A DNA stretch of 64,000 bases, taken from contig NZ_JALKCG010000009.1 of NCBI RefSeq assembly GCF_023016525.1, positions 59,023 through 123,022 of the forward strand, read 5' to 3'. The position numbers and the translations under genes were made by a program. Under the pieces are notes generated by a model. That model worked only from the letters and a program-made list of their open reading frames with translations, was not told the origin of the DNA and did no database searches. Numbering within the stretch: position 1 is the first letter of the stretch; the number at the start of each line of letters is the position of its first letter. This stretch comes from Ancylobacter koreensis. GTDB taxonomy: Bacteria > Pseudomonadota > Alphaproteobacteria > Rhizobiales > Xanthobacteraceae. Positions 38,501-46,643 of the stretch are shown here, one piece after another.

Positions 38501-40958
38501 CGACAGCGCGGTGGAGTTCACGGCCACCGCCGGCTGGGCGCCGGGCGCCTATGCGCTCGCCTTCCTGCACCGTCCGCTGGATGTCGCCGCCGGCCGCAAT
38601 CCCGGCCGCGCCATCGGCCTCGCCTGGTTCGGCGTCGACCGCGCGCAGCGCGTGCTGGACGTGAAGCTCGACGCGCCCTCGCTGGTGCGGCCGGAGACCA
38701 CGCTCTCCGTGCCGGTGCGCATCACCGGTGCCGGCAAGGGCGAGGCCTATGTGACGCTGGCGCTGGTCGATGTCGGCATTCTCAACCTCACCGCCTTCAA
38801 GACGCCGGACCCCGACGGCTTCTATCTGAGCCAGCGCGCGCTCGGCACGCAGGTGCGCGACTTCTACGGCCAGCTCATCGACGGCATGCTGGGCACGCGC
38901 GGCCGGCTGCGCGCGGGCGGCGACGCCATGGAAGGCGGGCTGCAGGCCGAGCCGCCGACGCAGCCCCCGCTCGCCCTGTTCTCGGGCCTCGTGAAGCTCG
39001 ACGGCGAGGGCCGGGGAACGGTCGACTTCACCATCCCGCCCTTCGACGGCACCGGCCGGCTGATGGCGGTGGCGTGGTCGGAGGCGGCGGTCGGCCATGC
39101 GCAGGCCGATGTCGTCATTCGCGATCCCGTCGTCATCACGGCGACGCTGCCGCGCTTCCTCGCCGCCGGCGACCGCTCGACGCTCAACCTCGCCATTGCC
39201 AATGTCGACGGCGAGGCCGGCGACTATGCGCTCGACGTGGTGACGGACGGGCCGATCTCGGTCGCCAGCGCGCCGAAGACGGTGCCGCTGGAGAAGGGCG
39301 GCCGGCAGGCGTTCAACCTTCAACTTCAGGGCACCGGCATTGGCGAGGCGGAACTCTCCGTCCGCCTGTCAGGCCCCGGCGGGCTCGCCATCGCGCGCGA
39401 CTACCGGCTCGACCTGCGCCCCGCCTATCCCGCGATCTCCCGCCGCAGTGTCGACACGCTGGCGCCGGGCGAGAGCCTGACGCTGAGCCGCGACCTCGTG
39501 GCCGACCTCGTGCCGGGGCGCGGCGGGGTCAGCGTCTTCGCCGGGCTCGATCCGGCGCTCGACGTGCCGGCGCTGATCGGCGCGCTCGACCGCTATCCCT
39601 TCGCCTGTTCCGAGCAGCTCACCAGCCGCGCGCTGCCGCTGCTCTATCTCTCCGACTTCGGCCCGCCGGCGCGTTTCCGGCTCGGGCAGGAGCCGGCCGA
39701 GACCATCCGCAACGCCATTGCCCGCCTCCTCGCGCGGCAGGGTTCGGACGGCTCCTTCGGACTGTGGGAGGCGGGCGGCAACGATCTGTGGCTCGACGCC
39801 TATGTCACCGATTTCCTCACCCGCGCCCGCGAGAAGGGCCATGCCGTGCCCGAGCAGCCCTTCGCCATGGCGCTCGACCGGCTGCGCAACGCGCTCGCCT
39901 ATGCTGGCGACGGCGCCACCGACGACGGCACCGCCTATGCGATCTATGTTCTGGCGCGCAACGGCCGGGCGCCCCTGGGCGATCTGCGCTACATCGCCGA
40001 CGCCAAGCTGGAGGAGGTGGGGAGCGCCTTCGCGCGCGGCCAGCTCGCCGCCTCGCTCGCTCTGCTGGGCGACAAGGGGCGGGCGGAGAAGGTGTTCGGC
40101 GCGGCGCTCGAACTGCTGCCGGACGCGGCGGAGACGGTGGCGACCGGCCGGCCGGATTTCGGCTCCATCCTGCGCGACGCCGCCGGGGTGGCGACGCTCG
40201 CCTCGGAAGCCGGCTTTACCGGCAAGGCGCGCACGGCGCGGGCGCGCATCGCCACCGCCTTCGTCGATGCCGGCCCGACCTCGACGCAGGAAGATGCGTG
40301 GCTGCTGCTCGCCGCCCGCGCGGCGCGCGAGGGGCGCGGTATCGCGGTCGATGTCGACGGGCGCGCGCAGACCGGCATTTACGAGCGCACGCTGACGCCG
40401 GACGAACTCGCCAAGCCCATCGTGCTGACCAATCGCGGCACCGCGCCGCTCGAGGTCGCCGTCTCCATCGACGGCCCGCCGGCGACGCCCGAGCCGGCGG
40501 CGGCGAACGGCTTCGCGCTGACGCGCAGCTACTTCACGCTGGAGGGCCAGCCGGCCGACCCGGCGAAGGTGGCGCAGAACCAGCGGCTCGTCGTGCTGCT
40601 GGAGGCGCAGGAGGACGAGGCCGGGCCGAGCCACGTGCTGCTGGTCGATCACCTCCCGGCGGGCTTCGAGATCGACAATCCGAGCCTTGCCGTCGGCTCG
40701 GATGTCGGCGTGCTGTCCTGGCTCGGCGACACCACCCAGCCGGCGCATGCCGAGTTCCGCGATACCTTCTTCGCGGCCGCCTTCGATCTCACCCAGGGCT
40801 CGGAGGAGGCGCAGGCGTTGCGCGTCGCCTATATCGTGCGCGCCGTCTCGCCGGGCAGCTACGCCCATCCCCCCGCCATCGTCGAAGACATGTACCGCCC
40901 CGGCCGCTTCGCCCGTACGGCGGCGGGACGCACCGAAGTGACGGGGCCGGCACGGTGA
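35592..40958 (+). CDS. Alpha-2-macroglobulin family protein (YfhM type)
   Basis: A 1788-residue periplasmic protein that traps proteases. A signal peptide (FSGLSRVVAGAVIVAALAAP, cleavage near AAAQT) has no lipobox Cys, so it appears to be soluble rather than a lipoprotein as in E. coli. Residues 31-65 are a Pro/Ala repeat (PAKPAASG). MG domains and the bait region fill the middle; the thioester motif C-S-E-Q is intact at residue 1339 (YPFACSEQLTSRALPLLYL), followed by the alpha-helical thioester domain and a receptor-like C-terminal domain (VLLVDHLPAGFEIDNP). pbpC follows 33 bp later, the standard pairing linking protease defence to peptidoglycan repair. Confidence 0.95.
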   Translation: MVAISLAFSGLSRVVAGAVIVAALAAPAAAQTAPPAKPAASGTQPAKPAASGAQPAKPLTNAAQQAGKAASDALPATYSRPDLVEAARRLQALLHRDRSPLAKPAAQLRKDADAALAAGDARSAAEIYGRLAQASPADAGLWQRLSRALSRIKPKDDENADTFLERAQAAAFIAYRTAATRAQQADALFAIGHLYDQRSLWRPALDTLASALAYVDVPDQRAFYDKLREERGFRLLDYSVDSDAANPRICVQFSEPLAGGGQDYSAYVTLSGPGGKIDKPAVTSEASQLCVEGLKHGESYEMKLRQGLPSSIAAEPLRESADLTIYVRDRKPGVRFTGRSYVLPRTGPRGIPVVSVNTSRVGVEMFRIGDRSLIPTALDGDFRRDIAGYDVQQLKDGKAELVFKGELDTASPLNEDVTTSLPVDEAVGMLAPGVYALTARPAGEAADPNDDWGSRATQWFVVSDLGLTALSGSNGLTVLVRALGSAQPLEGVELRLLAKSNEVLATARTDASGTGTFDAGMMRGKDGFAPTVVVAQAKEGDYAFLSLDDQAFDLTDRGVGGRAAPEKLDAFVTTERGVYRSGETVHVTALLRAPQVAAARGIPLTLVLKRPDGVEERRVLAEDAGAGGRTVGFALMGDAMTGTWRVEAYADPRGAPTGATTFLLEDYVPERLALDISSAATDIAPGTPVTVAADGRWLFGPPAAGLDVEGEIEVRVADQRPGLAGWRFGRPDDGFTPVREPLAASAVTDAQGKASLAASLPTLPPSARPLEAEIFVSLNEGGGRAVRRSLVLPVRPNGVGIGVKPLFEGAGPGENAQAGFEVQAFDAAGAPVALKAGRWALYRLETRYQWYRLGGAWDFEPVESVAKVADGAVELTGGVPARLSVPVGWGRYRLEVSDGRIATAVPFEAGWGGGATADAPDRLDVGLDKSQYNDGETVRVNLTSRYAGSATVLIVGDGVLASKTLDVPAGDSAVEFTATAGWAPGAYALAFLHRPLDVAAGRNPGRAIGLAWFGVDRAQRVLDVKLDAPSLVRPETTLSVPVRITGAGKGEAYVTLALVDVGILNLTAFKTPDPDGFYLSQRALGTQVRDFYGQLIDGMLGTRGRLRAGGDAMEGGLQAEPPTQPPLALFSGLVKLDGEGRGTVDFTIPPFDGTGRLMAVAWSEAAVGHAQADVVIRDPVVITATLPRFLAAGDRSTLNLAIANVDGEAGDYALDVVTDGPISVASAPKTVPLEKGGRQAFNLQLQGTGIGEAELSVRLSGPGGLAIARDYRLDLRPAYPAISRRSVDTLAPGESLTLSRDLVADLVPGRGGVSVFAGLDPALDVPALIGALDRYPFACSEQLTSRALPLLYLSDFGPPARFRLGQEPAETIRNAIARLLARQGSDGSFGLWEAGGNDLWLDAYVTDFLTRAREKGHAVPEQPFAMALDRLRNALAYAGDGATDDGTAYAIYVLARNGRAPLGDLRYIADAKLEEVGSAFARGQLAASLALLGDKGRAEKVFGAALELLPDAAETVATGRPDFGSILRDAAGVATLASEAGFTGKARTARARIATAFVDAGPTSTQEDAWLLLAARAAREGRGIAVDVDGRAQTGIYERTLTPDELAKPIVLTNRGTAPLEVAVSIDGPPATPEPAAANGFALTRSYFTLEGQPADPAKVAQNQRLVVLLEAQEDEAGPSHVLLVDHLPAGFEIDNPSLAVGSDVGVLSWLGDTTQPAHAEFRDTFFAAAFDLTQGSEEAQALRVAYIVRAVSPGSYAHPPAIVEDMYRPGRFARTAAGRTEVTGPAR

Positions 40959-40991
40959 GGGCGCGGCGATGAAGGGCGTGGGGAGGGCGCG

Positions 40992-43103
40992 ATGAGGGCG
41001 GCGCTGCGGCGCGGCGCCGGGCTCGCTGTGCTCGGTACGATGCTGGTGGCCGGCGGCAGCACCGCCTGGCTCGCCGGCGTGCGCGCGGCCGCGCCTCCCG
41101 CCCCGTCTCCCGCTCTCTCGGTCGAGGTGCTGGACCGCGAGGGAAGGCTGCTGCGACCCTTTGCGCTCAAGGACGGGCGCTGGCGGCTCAAGGCGGAGCC
41201 GGGCGAGGTCGACCGGCGCTATGTCGACATGCTGGTCGCCTATGAGGACCGCCGCTTCTGGCAGCATGGCGGCGTCGATCCGCTCGCCCTGCTGCGCGCG
41301 GCCGGGCAGATGCTGGTGCATGGACGGATCGTCTCCGGCGGCTCGACGCTGACCATGCAGGTGGCGCGGCTGCTGGAGCCGCGCGCGGGCGGTGGCACGC
41401 TTGCGAAGATCGGCGCCAAGCTTTCCGAAATGCGCCGCGCCATCGAGCTGGAGGCGCGGCTTTCCAAGCGCGAGATCCTCGGCCTCTATCTCACGCTGGC
41501 GCCCTATGGCGGCAATATAGAAGGCGTGCGCGCGGCGAGCCTCGCCTGGTTCGGCAAGGAGCCGCGCCGGCTGACGTTGGCCGAGGCGGCGCTGCTGGTG
41601 TCGCTGCCGCAGGCGCCCGAGGCCCGCCGACCCGACCGCAACCCCGAGCGCGCCGACCTCGCCCGCGACAAGGTGCTGGCGCGGCTCGCCGAGGCCGGCC
41701 TGTTCGGCGCGCCGGAGGCGGAGTTCGCCCACCGCGCGCCCCTGCAGGCACGGCGCCTCGCCCTGCCGATGCTGGCCGCACATGCGGCGGAGGCGGCGCG
41801 CCGCGAGCGCCCGGCGGCGCGCGAGCACCGCCTTGCCATCGACGCGGTGGCGCAGGCGCGGCTGGAGGAACTGGCCGGCGAGCGGGTGCGCGAGCTCGGG
41901 CCCGGCGTGTCGCTCGCCATGGTGATGGTCGACAATGCGAGCGGCGAGGTGCTGGCCCGCGTCAGCGGCGCCGATCCTCTGGACGCCGCCCGCGCCGGCG
42001 CCGTCGACCTGACGCGCGCCCAGCGCTCGCCCGGTTCGACACTGAAGCCCTTCATCTACGGCCTCGCCTTCGAGGACGGCTTGGCCCACCCCGAGACGCT
42101 GATCGAGGACCGGCCTGCGCGCTTCGGCGCCTATCGCCCGCGCAATTTCGATCGCGAGTATCAGGGCACGGTCTCGGTGCGGCAGGCGCTGCAACTCTCG
42201 CTGAACGTGCCCGCCGTGGTGCTTTTGCAGGCGGTGGGGCCGCAGCGCCTCGCCAGCCGGCTCGGCCAGTCCGGCTTCGCGCTGAAGCTGCCGCCCGGCG
42301 AGGTGCCGGGGCTGGCGGTGGGGCTGGGCGGCGCGGGCATAAGCCTCGACGCGCTGGCCGGCCTCTATGGCGGCATCGCCGATGGCGGGATGGCGCATCC
42401 GCTGCGCGAGCGGCTCGACGGGGGAACGACCGGAGGGGAGCGCGCGCGCCGGCTGATGAGCCCGGTGGCGGCCTGGTATCTCGCCGACACGCTGGCCGGC
42501 ACGCCGGCGCCGCGCAACGAGCGGGCGGGGCGCATCGCTTTCAAGACCGGCACGTCCTTCGGCTACCGCGACGCCTGGGCGGTCGGCTTTGACGGGCGGC
42601 GGACGGTGGCGGTGTGGGTGGGCCGGCCGGACGGGCAGCCCGTGCCGGGCATGATCGGGCGCGAGGCGGCGGCGCCGATCCTGTTCGAGGCCTTTGCGCG
42701 CCTGATGACGCGGCCGGCGCCCTTCGGGCCGGTGCCGGGCGAGGCGATCGTCGCGCGAAATGCCGAGCTGCCGCCGCCGCTCCGACGCTTCGGCCGGATG
42801 GCGGGTCAGATCGGTGAGGGCGTGGGTCCCCGCATCGCGTTTCCGCCGGACGGGGCAAGTCTGGAGCGCGAGGCGGACGAGCCGCTGGCGCTGAAGGTCA
42901 GCGGCGGCACGGGCCGCCTGACGGTGTTCGTGGACGGCGTACCGGCCGGCGAGCCCGCCAATGCCGCCACGTTCTTCTGGCAGCCGGCGGGCGCAGGTTT
43001 CGTTCGCCTGACCGTGATGGACGCTGTGGGATCGTCCGACAGCGTCACCCTGCGTATTCGCGAACCGGCCGGATCAGCGGCCGGGACGATCAGCGGCCGC
43101 TGA
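40992..43103 (+). CDS. pbpC: Penicillin-binding protein 1C
   Basis: A 703-residue bifunctional peptidoglycan enzyme anchored by an N-terminal helix (GLAVLGTMLVAGGSTAWLAG). The glycosyltransferase domain has the catalytic Glu in VAYEDRRFWQHGGVDPLALL and GGSTLTMQVARLL. The transpeptidase domain has SxxK in RSPGSTLKPFIYG and KTGT in IAFKTGTSFGYRDAW. The last 90 residues are the PBP-C-specific domain (LALKVSGGTGRLTVFVDG). It is paired with the alpha-2-macroglobulin gene. Its end overlaps the end of the convergent DUF1127 gene by 14 bp. Confidence 0.96.
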   Translation: MRAALRRGAGLAVLGTMLVAGGSTAWLAGVRAAAPPAPSPALSVEVLDREGRLLRPFALKDGRWRLKAEPGEVDRRYVDMLVAYEDRRFWQHGGVDPLALLRAAGQMLVHGRIVSGGSTLTMQVARLLEPRAGGGTLAKIGAKLSEMRRAIELEARLSKREILGLYLTLAPYGGNIEGVRAASLAWFGKEPRRLTLAEAALLVSLPQAPEARRPDRNPERADLARDKVLARLAEAGLFGAPEAEFAHRAPLQARRLALPMLAAHAAEAARRERPAAREHRLAIDAVAQARLEELAGERVRELGPGVSLAMVMVDNASGEVLARVSGADPLDAARAGAVDLTRAQRSPGSTLKPFIYGLAFEDGLAHPETLIEDRPARFGAYRPRNFDREYQGTVSVRQALQLSLNVPAVVLLQAVGPQRLASRLGQSGFALKLPPGEVPGLAVGLGGAGISLDALAGLYGGIADGGMAHPLRERLDGGTTGGERARRLMSPVAAWYLADTLAGTPAPRNERAGRIAFKTGTSFGYRDAWAVGFDGRRTVAVWVGRPDGQPVPGMIGREAAAPILFEAFARLMTRPAPFGPVPGEAIVARNAELPPPLRRFGRMAGQIGEGVGPRIAFPPDGASLEREADEPLALKVSGGTGRLTVFVDGVPAGEPANAATFFWQPAGAGFVRLTVMDAVGSSDSVTLRIREPAGSAAGTISGR

Positions 43104-43296
43104 CGGCGGCGCGGGCGATGTCCTGGCGGGTCAGGCCACGCTTGGCGAGGGCGGCGTCCGAAAGGCGGGACAGGGCCTCGTAGCGCTGGGCGATCTGGCG
43201 GCCTTCGCTGACGGCTTCGAAGAAGGCGGCAACACTCTCGACGACGCGCGAGAAGAAGTCCGGCGAGCTGTGGCGGGAAAGGGTAACGGTGCTCAT
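43090..43296 (-). CDS. DUF1127 small protein
   Basis: A 68-residue protein ending in the DUF1127 helix-turn-helix: YEALSRLSDAALAKRGLTRQ followed by DIARAA. Small Arg-rich DUF1127 proteins in alphaproteobacteria bind RNA and are tied to phosphate, carbon and stress responses. The ATG at 43296 has a GGAGA ribosome site 6 bp away; 43308 is a second in-frame ATG. Convergent with pbpC, with stop codons overlapping by 14 bp. An AT-rich palindrome lies in its upstream gap. Confidence 0.88.
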   Translation of the reverse strand: MSTVTLSRHSSPDFFSRVVESVAAFFEAVSEGRQIAQRYEALSRLSDAALAKRGLTRQDIARAAVSGR

Positions 43297-43438
43297 CGTG
43301 GTCTCCATTTCGTATTCTGTATGCCAGCAATATAGCCGCGCTTTCGCGCCGCAAAAGGCGGAATGCTGCATGACAGCACTGACAGGCATGCATGGGTTGG
43401 AGGTCCCGGAAATCCGCCAGAAACGACGAAAATAGGCA

Positions 43439-43462
43439 ATTAAGGTATTATATTACCTTAAT
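43439..43462. promoter_or_regulatory. AT-rich perfect inverted repeat
   Basis: ATTAAGGTA-TTATAT-TACCTTAAT, with 9-bp arms, stands out in a GC-rich genome. It lies between the DUF1127 gene and the 3' end of the GST gene, about 140 bp upstream of the DUF1127 start. A second dyad-like TGCATTCAGTGCATGAA follows. It could be an operator for DUF1127, or part of a small RNA. Confidence 0.5.
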
Positions 43463-43527
43463 ATTGCATTCAGTGCATGAATCGAGGTCGAAACCGGCGT
43501 CGGAGGTATGCCTGCAGCGGGCGGCGC

Positions 43528-44232
43528 TTACGCTCTGTTAACGTCCGCGATGGCGGCATGGATCGCGCGGCAATGGCGGACCAGATTCTCCGCCCCCTGC
43601 ACGAAGCGCCGTAGCGGCGTGTCGATCTCGTAGAAGAGGATGTTGGCGACGAAGCCGTAGATAGCCGCGTCGAGGCGGGCCGGGCGGGGGCCGAACACAT
43701 AGCCTTCCGCCGGCACCAGCCGCGCCAGCACGGCGAGATCGGCGAGGCCGCGTGCATAGGCGGCTTCCGGCGCGTAGCGGCCGATCCCCTGGAAATGGTA
43801 GCGCTGGGCATTGTAGTCCCGCGCCTGCTGCAGCACCTCGTCGGTCAGCTCCGGATGCTCGCGGCGCAGCGCGGCGCTGAACGCCGGCCAGAAGGCCGGG
43901 TCCTTCCAGCGCGAGTAGGACATCACCCAGTAGAGATCGTCGAGCAGGCGCGTCGCCATCAGCGTTGTGTCGTGCTGGGCCTGCGTCAGTCCGGCGTCGA
44001 GATCGATGCCGTGACGGGCAGCGAGATGGGCGAGGATGGCCTCGCTGTCGCCGACGATCTCGCCATCGTCGTCGATATAGGGAAGCTGGCCGCGCGGTGC
44101 CGCCGACGTATCGACCACGTGCCGGTGATCGAAGGGCAGGCCGGCCAGCCGCAGATAGGCGAAGACCTTCAGCCCATAGCCATTATTGTCCGCGACGCCG
44201 AAAAGCTCGGGATAGGAATAGAGCGTGATCAA
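43528..44232 (-). CDS. Glutathione S-transferase family protein
   Basis: A 234-residue two-domain protein. The thioredoxin-like N-terminus (MITLYSYPELFGVADNNGYG) has RGQLPYIDDDGEIVGDSEAI with the cis-Pro and Ser-Glu pair that bind glutathione. The C-terminal domain is all helical (PARLDAAIYGFVANILFYEI), like the Tom37/failed-axon subgroup. Substrate unknown. No operon partner is seen. Confidence 0.88.
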   Translation of the reverse strand: MITLYSYPELFGVADNNGYGLKVFAYLRLAGLPFDHRHVVDTSAAPRGQLPYIDDDGEIVGDSEAILAHLAARHGIDLDAGLTQAQHDTTLMATRLLDDLYWVMSYSRWKDPAFWPAFSAALRREHPELTDEVLQQARDYNAQRYHFQGIGRYAPEAAYARGLADLAVLARLVPAEGYVFGPRPARLDAAIYGFVANILFYEIDTPLRRFVQGAENLVRHCRAIHAAIADVNRA

Positions 44233-44385
44233 GCGGGTGCCTCCGGCTCGCTGTGGCCGGCTCCGTGGTGCAGGGCGGCGGGGCGGCGGTCAAGCGCAAC
44301 CGCGCTTCGGCGCAGGACGACAGGCGTGGAGCGGGCCTGTCGCACGAAGGCGAAGCACTCAAGGAAATGTCTTAGGAAAACAGGT

Positions 44386-44459
44386 TGGCTGGGGGACCAG
44401 GATTCGAACCTGGACTAACGGAGTCAGAGTCCGCAGTTCTACCGTTAAACTATCCCCCA
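44386..44459 (-). tRNA. trnQ: tRNA-Gln (anticodon CTG)
   Basis: A full cloverleaf on the minus strand: acceptor TGGGGGA/TCCCCCA, a D arm around AGTTTAACGGTAGAAC, anticodon arm GCGGA-CTCTGAC-TCCGT giving anticodon CTG, T arm CCAGG-TTCGAAT-CCTGG, discriminator G and an encoded CCA end. Alphaproteobacteria without GlnRS load this tRNA with Glu first and amidate it. Confidence 0.97.
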
Positions 44460-44717
44460 CCGAAGGCTCTGGAATTTCAGGGATTTACCTGCATTCGCAA
44501 GCCCGGCGGCCGGGTCGGCAGGACCCGGCGGCGAACGCGGGGGATATAGCGCCTCGCTCCTTCGCGGTCTACCCCCTCATGCACAGTTTCGATGACAGTT
44601 CCGCAACCGCGCCTGAAGCGGGAGCGCGCCGCGTCGAGCGCACGTTTCGCGCTGGCTTCGTTTCGGGCCGGCGGCGTAGTGTTCGCCCATCGCGTTCCAC
44701 AGCCGGGATTTCTTACG

Positions 44718-45206
44718 ATGGCCGAGGCAATCCGTTTCGTCCTTACCAATCTGCCGGCCTTCCTGTTCGTCATCGCCGTCGCGGCGGCCTTCATGACGGG
44801 CGGGGAGGAGCCGCTGCCGAACAGGTTGCTGCGCTGGCTGCTCCTGCTGCCGGTCGGCGTGGCCTCGCTGTGGGCGGGCCTCTTTCACGTGTTCTTTCCC
44901 GAAATCGCCGCGCAGTCGATCGGCTGGCAGGTGTCGCCCTTCCAGTTCGAGATCGGCGTCGCCGACCTCTCGATCGGCGTCGTGGCGGTGCTCGCCTTCT
45001 GGCGGAGCCTGCCATTCCAGGCCGCCGCCGCCTTGTACACGGCGCTGTTCTTCGCCGGCGTGGCCGTCGGCCATGTGCGCGAGGCGATCGACGCGCATGA
45101 TTTCGCGCCGAACAATTTCGGACTGCTGCTGCTGATCACGGTGGTACAGGCCGTGCTGCTGCCGGCGCTCGTGGTGTGGGCCGGCCGCCACCGCGTGCGC
45201 GGCTGA
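44718..45206 (+). CDS. DUF6790-like membrane protein
   Basis: A 162-residue inner-membrane protein with about five hydrophobic segments. The central SIGWQVSPFQFEIGVADLSI is the conserved signature I associate with DUF6790; VGHVREAIDAHDFAPNNFG precedes the last helix. Function unknown. The ATG at 44718 is preferred because the first helix follows directly; the longer frame to 44592 lies in an upstream Arg/Ala-rich shadow. Confidence 0.78.
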   Translation: MAEAIRFVLTNLPAFLFVIAVAAAFMTGGEEPLPNRLLRWLLLLPVGVASLWAGLFHVFFPEIAAQSIGWQVSPFQFEIGVADLSIGVVAVLAFWRSLPFQAAAALYTALFFAGVAVGHVREAIDAHDFAPNNFGLLLLITVVQAVLLPALVVWAGRHRVRG

Positions 45207-45223
45207 CACGTGGGCGCGACCGC

Positions 45224-45481
45224 TCAAGCAGCCGTCGCGGGCGCACGGCCGAACGCATCCTCGCGCGCGGCGGGAAGCACCCGCAGGGCGAAGGCGACGA
45301 GGCTGGCCTCGTCGGTCTCGCCCAGCTGCAGCGCCTCGATCAGCGCCGAGGCAAGGCGGGTGCGGGTATCCTCGTCATTGGCATCGGGGTGCATCTGGCG
45401 GGCGACCTGCTGCGCCCTGGCGGCGCATCTGTCCAGAAGCTCAACGGTCTCCGGATCGAACCGAACGAAACGCGACGACAT
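45224..45481 (-). CDS. Small hypothetical protein
   Basis: An 85-residue soluble, helical and acidic protein (SRFVRFDPETVELLDRCAAR near the N-terminus; LIEALQLGETDEASLVAFAL). No family recognised. Its end lies 17 bp from the convergent DUF6790-like gene. The start at 45481 is chosen because the likely folded part begins there. Confidence 0.6.
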   Translation of the reverse strand: MSSRFVRFDPETVELLDRCAARAQQVARQMHPDANDEDTRTRLASALIEALQLGETDEASLVAFALRVLPAAREDAFGRAPATAA

Positions 45482-45677
45482 CTCACTCCTCTCAGGGCCA
45501 TTTGCGGCCGTGAGCCGATGTAGGGGCTTCGGGCACGACGACAAGCGTCAAGATGCCGCCTTCCCGGTTCTTCGCTCTCTTCCCGGTTCTCCGCTCTTGG
45601 GCGAATCGGCGGCACTAGGCGCCGCCACCGGCGGGGAGTAGGAATGTCCGGCCGGACGATCCGCGCGGAGAGACGAG

Positions 45678-45887
45678 ATGGCCGACCAGCCGGGCAGCGA
45701 GACGCCGCCATATCCCTGTCACCCCGAAGAGATGAAGGCGGTGTGGGACCTGCGGGTCGGCAGGTTTGTCGCCGTTCAGGCCAGCGCGCGCTGGACGCCG
45801 GCGGGCGTCGTCACCGCCGGCATCGCCACCGCTGCCATCTTGCTGGCGACAAGCGTGCTGGTGCGCGCGGTGCGCTCCCCGCGCTGA
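45678..45887 (+). CDS. Small single-pass membrane protein
   Basis: A 69-residue protein with one transmembrane segment near the C-terminus (AGVVTAGIATAAILLATSVL) and a basic tail (VRAVRSPR); the first half is soluble. The ATG has a GAGAGACGAG ribosome site. Unknown function; the IalB-family gene follows on the same strand after 126 bp. Confidence 0.6.
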   Translation: MADQPGSETPPYPCHPEEMKAVWDLRVGRFVAVQASARWTPAGVVTAGIATAAILLATSVLVRAVRSPR

Positions 45888-46013
45888 GGTGCCGGTAGCC
45901 GGCAATGCCGATTGTGTTTCTCCCGCGACTGCGATGAATTGGGCGCGCCGGCCGCGCGCCCGGCACCGCTCCACGCCGCGCCCGACGATGATGCGTTCTC
46001 CCCGGAGGTTTCG

Positions 46014-46592
46014 ATGTTCCTGTCCGTCAAGCTCGCCGCGCCGCTTGCGCTGATCCTGCCGCTGGCGCTCGCGGTGGCCCAGCCCGCGAGCGCGCAGACG
46101 GCCGCACCTGTGAAGACCGAGAGCAAGGCCGAGGCGCCCAAGCCGCGAAAGCTCGCCCCGGCGCAGGCGACGACGAAGACCTTCGGCCAGTGGAGCGTGA
46201 CCTGCCGCGAGCGGCTCGACGTGAAGGACAGGAAGAGTTGCACGGCGAGCCTGAAGGTGCTCGAGGCCAGGTCGAAGAAGGTCGCGCTGCTCTGGCAGAT
46301 CGGCCGCAACCCGGCGGGCGAGCCGGCCTTCCTGTTCCGCACCCCGCTCGGCGTACGGCTCGATGACGGGCTCGAGATCAGCCTCGACGGCGGGGCGGCG
46401 CGCCACTTCCACTTCGCCTCGTGCTCGTCCAACGGATGCCACGCTGTCGGCGCCTTCGACGAAGCCTTCGCCAAGGAGCTGGCGGGCGCCAGGGAGGCGG
46501 TGGCCAGCTTCACCTTCGTTGACGGGCAGGTGCTGAAGGTGGCGCTGCCGCTCGACGGCATCGACCAGGCGCTGCCCGCGCTGAAGGGCTGA
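46014..46592 (+). CDS. Invasion-associated locus B (IalB) family protein, paralogue 1
   Basis: A 192-residue secreted protein. Signal peptide (FLSVKLAAPLALILPLALAV, cleavage near ASAQT) is followed by a Lys/Ala/Pro linker and the IalB domain: FGQWSVTCRERLD, CTASLKVLEARSKKVALLWQ, FLFRTPLGVRLDDGLEISLD and FASCSSNGCHAVGAFDEAF. Four Cys likely form two disulfides. The ATG at 46014 has a GGAGG ribosome site. A second IalB gene at 53147 is clearly homologous and also ends PALKG; the two flank the autotransporter and its divergent recombinase-fold gene. Confidence 0.92.
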   Translation: MFLSVKLAAPLALILPLALAVAQPASAQTAAPVKTESKAEAPKPRKLAPAQATTKTFGQWSVTCRERLDVKDRKSCTASLKVLEARSKKVALLWQIGRNPAGEPAFLFRTPLGVRLDDGLEISLDGGAARHFHFASCSSNGCHAVGAFDEAFAKELAGAREAVASFTFVDGQVLKVALPLDGIDQALPALKG

Positions 46593-46643
46593 GGCTGCCG
46601 GCCCTGCGGTCCGGGTCCCGATTCGCGGGTCCGGCGGGGGCGT

